The notes below the pieces were generated by a model. It ran no database searches and was not told the DNA's origin. It was given only the letters and a program-made list of their open reading frames with translations. The translations under genes were made by a program, and so were the position numbers. From Thamnidium elegans (taxonomy: Eukaryota; Mucoromycota; Mucoromycetes; Mucorales; Mucoraceae): a stretch of DNA of 64,000 nucleotides. Shown here piece after piece: positions 55,491 through 64,000 of this stretch. Position 1 is the first letter of the stretch. Each line of letters begins with the position of its first letter. The stretch spans positions 1 to 64,000 of the forward strand of contig JAIXMG010000024.1 in the NCBI GenBank assembly GCA_025201345.1, written 5' to 3'.

Positions 55491-56292
55491 TCCCAAGATT
55501 TTAACCGAAAAAGGTGTTGGTTTGTGTGCATGTTCCTGTAAATTGATTCTCCTCTTTTTTAATTTGGAATCCTGAATGAATCCCACCAATCCCTTTTGAA
55601 ATACTAGAATACTATAGTACAAATTTGCCTTGTATTCTCGCTTTTGATCTCACCGGGTGAGACCAACTATGAGTAAAATGTCCGAGACGAAAAAAAAAAA
55701 GAAGTGCTGCACAGTTCCTGAACTTATAGTGATTGCTTTAAACTCGCCCATATGAATACAAATTTACATTATTCAATTGATAATATATAGATAATATAAC
55801 TGAGTTTCGATGTATACTTCTTAATCAAGAAAAAAAAAAAAAAAAAGCCTCGTCATTAATTACATTGCCATAGAGAGAAAAAAAAAAGGCTACTCCAATA
55901 ATGGCTATTGGAAATGCTGACACTAGGGTTGGTAGTAGGATTAAAGGATACGATAGACGAAGGAAGTAAAATAAAAAAGCCCTATAAGAATAAACTTTTA
56001 CCTTGTAAAGATATCATACGTAGCTTATGAACAAGTATGTACAATTGACAAGTAATTTAATAGCGGGTTCAGGTATTCCTTTCATAGGGCACCAGTTATT
56101 TATTCGGAATGAAAGAGAATGATACAACAGTAGTTCCTTTAACCCAGGGGGGGGGGGGTGATATAAGTTCATTTTCAAAAGTAGCCTTATTTTTGGTGTT
56201 CGTGACTGACTTTGCATTAATTAAAGCTTTTTGTATTTAGACCTGGTACTCAAAAAAAGAACCTTTTTTTTTTTTCTTAATTAACCAAAGAT
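55364..56292. other. Intergenic region with a 44-bp poly-A run
   Basis: Poly-A at 55,444-55,487, a G-run at 56,149-56,158 and several A/T runs. A minus-strand open stretch at 56,014-56,217 has no recognisable content. Confidence 0.4.
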
Positions 56293-57577
56293 ATGCATAG
56301 AATTTTATTAAAAAAAAGTTTGAAAACACCATGTTTTTATACATTAAACTATCCTTTAAAAACAACTCTCCGAGTGACTAAACATATGTATTCCAAACCA
56401 GTGATACCACTTTACTGTACATTAGGTTTTCACCATGTCGATAAGAACAAAGCCATTCGTATTGGGTCCGAAAAATTTCCTGCCACACCTTCTCAAATTG
56501 AGTTGGTAGAAAGCCAACAAGTATCTAATTACAAACTAGTTCGCATCGGTCAAAGTATTATTCGATTTATAGACCAATGGGTAGTCGAACCCATCTTGAC
56601 TTTACGTCGATTTGCCCATATCTTGGTTTTATTTATACCTGTCGCTGTAACAGTACCTATCGTATTCTTTGGCCAAAAAATTGGCCAGGAAGATACTACC
56701 GGTACTTTATGGTGGTATGATTTCTTGGCTACGCAAATGGAACGAGCAGGTCCTACCTTTATCAAGGTTGGTGAATAAAGCATTTTTTTTTTTTTTAGTG
56801 CTAATATTTTTTTTTTTTTTATCATCATGACTTCATAAGTTGGCACAATGGATAGCGTCAAGAACTGATCTTTTCCCATTAGCTTTATGCGCTAGACTAT
56901 CTAAACTACACTCTAATGTAGACCCACATCCATTCAGTTACACAAAACAAGTAATCGAAAAGGCATTTGGTAGACCGTTAGACCAAGTATTTACCGAACT
57001 TGACCCAGTTCCATTAGGTGTAGGAGCTATTGCACAAGTCTATAAAGCCAGATTACGACCTGGCATATTATTAAATCACTCTGAAGAACAGTTTACATTG
57101 AATGAAAATATCATGACTTCAGATTCTGTGCAGGTACTTGGTAAAGAAGGCAAACCTGTTGTACTACATACAGCGGTAGCTATTAAAGTACTTCATCCAA
57201 AGGCAAGACAAATTGTACAACGAGATTTAATTATTATGCAATACTGTGCAAAACTATTAACTTTAATTCCAACGATCCATTGGTTATCGTTACCAGACGA
57301 AGTACGTGTGTTTGGTGAGATGATGAAGGAGCAATTAGATTTAAGAGGAGAAGCAGATAATTTAAAACGATTTAATGAGCACTTTAAAGACTCTTATAAT
57401 GTTAAATTTCCAAAACCTTTATCAGCATTTTCAACAAAAGATATGTTGTTGGAAGAACATGAAAAGGGTATTCCATTAGATTTATTTTTAAAGCAAGCTT
57501 CGTGGGCTAGAGAGCATGATGTAGAATGTGTATTTGATCATAGAATTGCTGATATTGGATTAAACGCATTTCTGGTA

Positions 57578-57611
<34 letters not shown>

Positions 57612-58434
57612 ATATATACAAGTATTAATAATGTATTCAATAATTTAGCACATGTTAATCTTTTACAACTTTGTGCATGCGGATTTACACCCTGGTAATA
57701 TTATGGTAGAATTTTATAAGCCTTCAGCATATCATCCATTACGATTAGCATGGTCAAAATTGATTGGTAATGAGCTGATAGATGATGGAGAATTGGCAGT
57801 GAATCGTATATTAGCAGTGAAAGAAGATCCGTATAAACTACAAAAGGAATTGGAAGTATTAGATAAAGAAGGATATTCACCACGATTAGTATTTATTGAT
57901 ACAGGCTTAGTGAATGAATTAAATGATGTGAACCGACGTAACTTTCTTGATTTATTTCAAGCGATAGCTAAATTTGATGGATATAGAACGGGTGAATTAA
58001 TGGTAGAAAGATGTAAATCACCCGAATTAGTGGTTCACCCAGATGTATTTGCTTTAAGGATGCAAAATTTAATTCTTGGTTTAAAGCAGAACACATTTCA
58101 TTTAGGTGCAGTTAAAATTGGAAATTTGTTACACGAAACAATGAATATGGTTAGATCACATCATGTAAGATTAGAAGGCGATTTTGTCAATATTGTTGTT
58201 AGTACCATGTTATTAGAAGGTATCGGTAGACAGTTAAACCCTGACTTGGATTTATTAAAAAATGCTTTGCCTGTATTACGTGATTACAGTATTAAAGAAG
58301 GTGGAAAAGTCGCACTAGAAAATATAAAGTATCCTCAAGCCAATGGACACTGGATTAAAGTCTGGATTTTCCTAGAGCTCCGAAATTACCTCGGCCGCAA
58401 TACCCGTGATGAAGAATGGCTACAGCTGTGGTAA
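56293..58434 (+). CDS. ABC1/ADCK-family atypical kinase, ADCK2-like
   Basis: Three exons (56,293-56,766; 56,840-57,574; 57,649-58,434) give 664 residues. The basic N-terminus (MHRILLKKSLKTP) looks like a mitochondrial targeting peptide and is followed by a membrane segment (FAHILVLFIPVAVTVPIVFF). The ABC1 domain shows the ATM-x-RAGPTFIK-LAQW KxGQ-like stretch, LGVGAIAQVYKARL with the family's Ala-rich loop, VAIKVLHPKA with the lysine, EEHEKGIPL, FVHADLHPGNIMV (catalytic/metal motif) and FIDTG. QEDTTGTLWWYDFLATQMER favours ADCK2 over Coq8. Family members support coenzyme Q or lipid metabolism in mitochondria. Confidence 0.9.
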
Positions 58435-58571
58435 ATAAATATATATATTTTTTTAATGTAACATATAGACTAACTTTAATATAGTGATATTCTTTGTCCT
58501 AACATTTAAATTTACGACTCTTTTTATTTTTATTTTTTATTATAAATAAACGTCAATTCCGCCCTCCTTTT

Positions 58572-58602
<31 letters not shown>

Positions 58603-58672
58603 ACTTACTTACTTACTTACTTACTTATTTACTTACGTACGCACACACTCTTATTTTTAAGAAGAAAAAACT

Positions 58673-60888
58673 ATGATACCCGCTTCAGATACCCAGCCAG
58701 AAAATGATGATGATAGAGAATTATGGAATATTATAGAAAAGCAACGTACCATTATACTTGAATTACAAAAGGCATTAATTGAAGTTACTCGGGAACGAGA
58801 TAATTTATTAGCAGTCGAAGATAATAATAAATCACCTATTCCACCACCAAGGTCACCTTTTCGGTCAACCAATAATAATAAAACGAAAAAAGATCTTGTT
58901 GTTAATGGAGATGATGATCAAGATGAGCTTAATAATAATTTAACACCTATTCAAGTCAAAGTGAAATCAATTCACACCAACTCTTTTATTTTATCTGTAA
59001 TCAATAACAAAACAAATAAAGAACTATGGAAAATTGAAAAACTTTATACCGACTTACTTAGTTTGGACATGGCCGTCAATATAAACTTTGCTCCTATCGC
59101 TATTTTATCATTAAAAAACAACAAGTTAGACTTCCTTTTCAGTAACACTAGCTCATTGGAAAAAAAATGGCAACTCATTGAAGAATACATTACAAGTACT
59201 TTACTTTTATTAAAAAAGGACCCTTCCATCATGTATTCTTTTTTAATTGAAAAGAAAATAATAAAAAAAGGTTATTTAACAAAAAGAACAATGCAAGGTG
59301 GAAAAAAGTATTATTTTGTTATGAACCATTCACAACTAAACTATTTTCACGTAAGTGGTACACACATACACGTATATATATATAAGCTAAGCTAAAACAA
59401 ATACATATAGAAAAAACATGATCAGTTATGGCTTGGAACAATTCAATTAGATACAGAAACACGTATCGGAAAACAAAAGCAAAATAGTGATTCTTTATTC
59501 TTACACGCATTTATTATACTCAATTCAAAAATACCCGCGTACAAGTATATTCTTTGTGCAGAATCTGATACAGAACGTGATGAATGGGTTAAAGTATTAC
59601 ATGCACATCAATCAAAACGTTTTATTCCACGCTCTCACTCTGACAACTCTATACAACCTACTAGTATGATATTACCAACCATTAGACATAAAACCTATCA
59701 ACGTTCTAGTATGGATGATCTTGCGCTATTAAAATTTTATGAAGCTTCTACCACCAACCTGTCTTCTAAAATCAGTGCTGATTCGTTACCTAATATTGAA
59801 GATTTAGAAGCTAAAAAAAAATCTGCTAACCGAAAGACATTTTGGTCTCGTAAAAAGTTTTTTCCTTTAAATCCAGAAGAATGTATTGAAGCATCAAGTA
59901 CTTCATCTTCTTCAACTATTGCTACACCTTCATTTCAAGTGTTTGGTGTTTCATTAGAAGAAGCCATTCGATTAACAAAGATTTCAAAGAACTTTGAATT
60001 ACCTGCTATTGTATATCGTTGTATTGAATATTTAGAATCAAAAGACGCTATTTATGAAGAAGGTATTTATCGTCAAAGTGGAAGTTCTGTTCAAATCAAT
60101 CTGTTGAGACAACAATTTTGTGAATATGGTGATGTCGATCTTTTAGGGTTACCTCAAACACACCAAGTGTTGGATGTCAATGTGGTTGCTAGCTTATTAA
60201 AAATGTGGTTACGAGAATTACCTGTCAACGTGCTCACACATGAGTTACTCAATGATTTTTTAACCGTAATTGGTAATTAAAAAACAAAAAACACATGGGG
60301 AAAATCTGATAACTAAAACAAAAATACATACAATAGATGAAGAAAATAAACAAACACGGATCAAGAAGCTAGGCCACCTCGTGTCCATGTTACCAATTGC
60401 TAATTATTCACTTTTGCGTACCTTAATTGCCCATTTGATACGTATTGTGCATCATTCTGACCATAACAAGATGACACTGCGTAATGTCGGAATTGTATTT
60501 GCTCCGACACTATCCATTCCTTCTGGCGTATTTACTTTATTTATGAGCGAGTTTGACTATATCTTTTGGACTCGCGATAAAACTAGTGCCTCCACTACTT
60601 CTTTACCTTGTTTAAAATCTACCCGTCCTGAACCATCTACCTCGGCTGATAGAATCAAGTATCAATATTTAAAAGCTGAAGAAGGCAGGTCTAGTAGAAA
60701 CAGTATTACATACAAAAATAATGTCCCCCCAAGTATTATGACTTTAGAAACAAAAGGTAACTTTTTATATAAATTAGAATAAAAGGTATATATTAAAATC
60801 TCTCTCTCTCTCTCTTTTAGTTAAGTATCATCCCTTGGAACATGACCCGTTTATGAAAGATAATGATCATTCAGCATTTTACCTTTAG
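58673..60888 (+). CDS. PX-PH-RhoGAP protein (Bem3-like)
   Basis: Four exons (58,673-59,350; 59,426-60,272; 60,337-60,756; 60,821-60,888) give 670 residues. A short coiled coil (about 16-45) and a Pro-rich stretch precede a PX-like region (about 95-185: WKIEKLYTDLLSLD, then KWQLIEEYI), a PH domain (about 203-310: KKGYLTKRTMQGGKKYYFVM ... CAESDTERDEWVKVLHAH) and a RhoGAP domain (about 415-580) with the arginine finger in EEGIYRQSGSS and KMWLRELPVNVLT. The order is that of yeast Bem3, a Cdc42 GAP. Three kb away lies Cdc42, its likely substrate. Confidence 0.92.
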
Positions 60889-61470
60889 TTTGCTATAAAT
60901 AAACTTGTATAATTTTGTGATACCTTTTTGGTTTGAGATCGTCGGTGTATCGATTAAAAATAGTGCAGTAGCTAAATTCGTCACTGTATGACACTTTTTC
61001 TTTTTCAAAAAGATGAACCACATGTATTGCCACACACAAAAAAAAAATACTGTATCGGGAGAAAAAAGGTGCAGTTAAAAGTTTAGGTCCGCATAAACCG
61101 CCTGTGAGCACACGCCATAAATGAAACTTCCTGTGTATTCCACCATCATAGTTACACTACATTATTGAAACATGGTTTCCAGGAAAGATAACTACTGTAT
61201 CTTCCATGTCAAGGTAGCGAAAACTATTTTGTTCTGCAAAGTATCTTATCGATTATAACTATTAAATAATTTCTATACGTATCCTTTTCTCATCATGCCG
61301 AACTGTAATAGAAATAAGCTTTTTCATGCTGCTAATTAAAAATAAGAAGTGAAAAAAAAAAAAAAAAAAAAAAGGGGAGCGGATTTTGAGCTACTGTGTG
61401 ACTCCAAAATAATAGAATATTTTTTTTTTTTTTTTTAGACCAGGGCTACTATACTCTTTCTACATTCAAC
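60889..61470. other. Intergenic region
   Basis: Only A/T runs (61,353-61,372; 61,421-61,437). No coding signal on either strand. Confidence 0.5.
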
Positions 61471-62005
61471 ATGATCCCCGCAATTCGTTCTAGTCTTTTA
61501 CGTGGTGTTAGATATTCTCACCATGCTGCCGAAACTGCCATTCCTTCCGTTAGAGGTTTGTCAAATATTTTGAAATGTCAAAAAAAAAACTTCTTTTTAA
61601 ATGTATCTTTTTTTTTTTTTTTTTTAGGTAACATTCAAGATGTTCCTTCTTTCATGAAGGCTATTGGTCGTGGTTGTGACGATGTTGCAAGCAAATTCGA
61701 GGTATATAAAAACAAAACAGAAAAGATAAAGAGTAGAATCGACTTTATTAATTTTTTTTTTAAAAAAAAAAATAGACTTGGGAACAATTATTTACAACTA
61801 AAAGCCGTGCCATGAAGACTGACATGGGCATTAACACAAAGCAAAGAAAGTAAGGAAAAAAAGAGAGATAGAGGAAAAAACCAATGGTTATTAATTGAAT
61901 ATATATATATATATGAATATTAGATATATTTTAAGTTGGATCGAAAGATATAGAAATGGTATTGCACCTCAAGCCATCTCTACTCCTAAGCCCAAAAAGA
62001 AGTAA
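61471..62005 (+). CDS. FYV4: Mitochondrial small-subunit ribosomal protein mS41 (Fyv4, IGR motif)
   Basis: Four exons (61,471-61,555; 61,628-61,701; 61,776-61,849; 61,924-62,005) give 104 residues. The N-terminus (MIPAIRSSLLRGVRYSHHA) is an Arg/Ser-rich mitochondrial presequence. IPSVRGNIQDVPSFMKAIGR carries the family's IGR motif, followed by KFE-TWEQLF, MKTDMGINTKQRKYILSWIE and a lysine-rich end. The SAM-like IGR domain is diagnostic of mS41. It acts in mitochondrial translation. Confidence 0.9.
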
Positions 62006-62076
62006 AAAGAAAAACCAACTCCATAGACATATATATACAACTGGAAATAACAATAAAAAAAAATTAAAAAAATCGT

Positions 62077-63275
62077 TTACCAATCATTTACTTTGCAAGG
62101 ATTGATAGTTCTTCCTTTTGTAGCGAAAGAAGTACCATCAAGACTAAACTTCCAGTTATGCTTGGAACAGATGAGAGTATTTCCAACAACTTGCCCCCAA
62201 GTGGATAGATCTACTTTTTTATGAGGACAAAATCTATCTGCTTCATAAACTGAACCATCCGTAGTTTGTACTCTAATTCGATTGGCACTGACAGGTTGGA
62301 TAGGACGACCAGTAAATACTTTAGGTTTTGTCATGGCAACAGGATTGCATGATTTATCATCACATTCAGATTCACTACTGCTACTACTACTGCTAGAACT
62401 ACTGCTACTACTACTAGAACTACTGTTCATAACAGACGTCTTGTTTGTATTTGGTACAGTGATTGGATCATTTTCAGAGAAAGAAACCGACTTCTTTCTA
62501 GTTGAATTGATAGCTTTTGATTGAATTAATGTGTCATCTTGTACATTTAAATTTTGAATTGTATTTCGAATTGTTTCAGGATCTTCACTAACAACTCCTT
62601 CAGTAAATAAGGGTTCAAAATCTTTACTGACAACAGGCTCTCCCAACTTTCGCTTTTTATCTTTATTTTCTTTCTTTTCCTTCTTGTACTTTTTCTTCTT
62701 TTCTTTTTTCTCCTTCTTCTTTCTAGATTTTTTATCTTCAGTTTCCTTGGTCTTTCTAGTAGGATCTAATGCATTTCTTAATAGGTCTTTAACCAATGGC
62801 AACAAATCAATTGCTTTCCAGCTACTGTTGGATAATTCGCGTAAATCACTTATCTGTATTGAGGATAAGTCATGAGATTTTTTTTTAAAAATAAAATAAA
62901 AAGGGTAATCGCTCTTACATAATACAACCTATTGTTTTCCAAGGTTACAATATCTTGTGAAATCTGGTCGTCGGACCATTTACGGTCTTTACCAATCTGT
63001 TCCAACAAGGTGGAAGTTCTCTATTTAAGGTGATTAGATAAATAATATATATATATATATATATATACATATATATTGGTATATTGAATTATATACCATG
63101 GAATCGGGTAATGGAATATATTGATTATCTGAAATCAATGAAACAAATTGAATAAAATAAACATTTATATATTACACAATGTTTTATATATACCATTTGA
63201 GGTAGAACCTTGTGAAGAAAGTCCCGAAGCCAAATAGCTTTCAAAAATGTTGAAACCACCTTTATTTTTACCCAT
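62077..63275 (-). CDS. Rieske [2Fe-2S] domain protein with Lys/Ser-rich linker
   Basis: About four exons; start MGKNKGGFNIFESYLASGL at 63,275, last exon ending at 62,077. The N-terminal part (LLEQIGKDRKWSDDQISQDI, then ISDLRELSNSSWKAIDLLPL) looks helical and scaffold-like. A run of KKEKKEKKKKYKK-type lysines, an acidic segment and a polyserine tract follow. The C-terminal about 90 residues form a Rieske ferredoxin-like domain: FCPHKKVDLSTWGQV (C-x-H) and LICSKHNWKFSLDG (C-x2-H), the four iron-sulfur ligands. The combination is unusual. Without a targeting signal it should be cytosolic or nuclear. Confidence 0.8.
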
Positions 63276-63580
63276 TGTATGTGCGTGTTTGTATATGTGT
63301 GTGTGTGAAAATAATGTATGTGAAAGATAAAAAAAAAAAAAAAAGAGAGGGGGGGTAAAAAAAGGTTAAGGGTGACTTGCTTTTCTTCTGGTATGTGTGT
63401 GTGTGTGTGTGTGTTAAAATAGAGGAACGGCTGTGATAAAAAGCCAAGCCCAATCGTGATACACGCGTAAGATCAGCATACATGTTTATTGTAAATAGAA
63501 CGAAAATCATCGTCTTTTTTTTTATTTTTTTTTTTATGTGTGTTTTTAAAATATAATACAGTTTTTTTGTTGTTGTTTAT
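63276..63580. other. Intergenic region with TG repeats
   Basis: TG microsatellites at 63,292-63,306 and 63,393-63,414, an A-run and a G-run near 63,335-63,355, and a T-run. It holds the Rieske promoter and the 3' end of the desaturase gene. Confidence 0.5.
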
Positions 63581-64000
63581 TTAGTGAGCGTGTTGCTTTT
63601 CACCAGCCCAAATATCGGCGTTGTTTTTTGCTACTTCCTTCATAAAAGTAACTTGGTCAGCAACCGACTTGAGAGTACCAAGAACAACACCGTTACCAGT
63701 AGAGAAATTATACATGTAATAATGAAGGCCTACTTCATCACAGAATTGACGAACCAAAGGTACACAATCTCTTAAATTATGTCTTGGAATTCTAGGGAAT
63801 AAATGGTGAACAGCTTGGTATTGAAGACCACCGTGGAACCAGTCTAACCATTCAGGACAGTCAACGTCCATAGTCGTACGTAACATTTTTGCAGGAAATG
63901 GTTCATTGGGGCCTTTATCTTCAGTTGACATACCAAAATGAGATAAAGTGATTTGAACATGAAGAGGGAAAGTGAGCATATAAGAAACAAAGATATAGGC
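63581..64000 (-). CDS. Front-end fatty-acid/sphingolipid desaturase, C-terminal part
   Basis: Open to the window edge; stop at 63,581. The about 140 visible residues contain a membrane segment (FVSYMLTFPLHVQITLSHFG), then LDWFHGGLQYQAVHHLFPRI with the third histidine box QxxHH, in which Gln replaces the first His, and PRHNLRDCVPLVRQFCDE. This box defines front-end desaturases that carry an N-terminal cytochrome b5 (delta-6, delta-5 or delta-8 sphingolipid). The end (FSTGNGVVLGTLKSVADQ) fits fungal delta-8 sphingolipid desaturases somewhat better than delta-6 enzymes. The N-terminal two thirds lie outside the window. Confidence 0.85.
   Translation of the reverse strand, partial: AYIFVSYMLTFPLHVQITLSHFGMSTEDKGPNEPFPAKMLRTTMDVDCPEWLDWFHGGLQYQAVHHLFPRIPRHNLRDCVPLVRQFCDEVGLHYYMYNFSTGNGVVLGTLKSVADQVTFMKEVAKNNADIWAGEKQHAH

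Overview
The window looks like AT-rich nuclear DNA from an early-diverging filamentous fungus, most likely Mucoromycota. The grounds are: many short GT-AG introns (mostly 50-80 nt, often carrying long A/T runs), polyglutamine transcription factors, fungal regulators (a Skn7-type HSF/receiver protein, Cdc42, mitochondrial mS41), DIRS retroelements, a Fanzor/TnpB-like relic, and an AP-4 adaptor subunit, a complex kept by some early-diverging fungi but absent from Dikarya. The species is an inference.

Region 1, about 1-22,750, is a deep nest of mobile elements. A DIRS-type tyrosine-recombinase retrotransposon (about 61-18,568, minus strand: gag, RT/RNase H, recombinase, with 70-74 bp inverted terminal repeats) is broken by three insertions. 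The first is a complete CACTA-type DNA transposon (558-7296) with CACTA termini, a 3-bp target duplication GAT, an 8-exon transposase gene and a divergent accessory gene. The second is a 249-bp AT-rich insert (8436-8684). The third is a complete Ty3/gypsy chromovirus-like element (10,147-17,522) whose 855-bp LTRs show no difference by eye and which is flanked by GCTGT on both sides. Right of the DIRS element lie three CACTA-type right termini (18,762; 20,402; 22,751) without matching left ends in the window, plus a gypsy integrase fragment. This is best read as older elements into which the rest was inserted.

Region 2, about 22,750-64,000, is host euchromatin with densely packed intron-containing genes. 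They include splicing factor CWC25, phosphoacetylglucosamine mutase, an ER/vacuolar M28 protease (ERMP1/Pff1), a Skn7-like regulator beside a MADS-box factor, AP-4 epsilon, a C2H2 factor, a LONRF-type RING/LON protein, an O-fucosyltransferase-like protein, an FYRN/FYRC (TBRG1-like) protein, a beta-helical membrane protein, a four-helix membrane protein, a small HAX1-like protein, mitochondrial pyruvate carrier MPC1, TRAPPC2L, a PP4-type phosphatase, Cdc42, an ADCK2-type kinase, a PX-PH-RhoGAP, mS41, a Rieske protein and a truncated front-end desaturase. Two relics interrupt the series: a Fanzor/TnpB-like pseudogene (23.9-25.3 kb) and a Sel1-repeat pseudogene (49.6-50.7 kb).

The host genes do not form operons, but Cdc42 (54.6-55.4 kb) and a probable Rho-family GAP (58.7-60.9 kb) lie close together, and the two polyQ transcription factors (Skn7-like and MADS) are adjacent on the same strand. 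The most unusual single gene structure is a 4-nt micro-exon in MPC1. The TRAPPC2L gene was recovered by manual splicing because all its exons are short.
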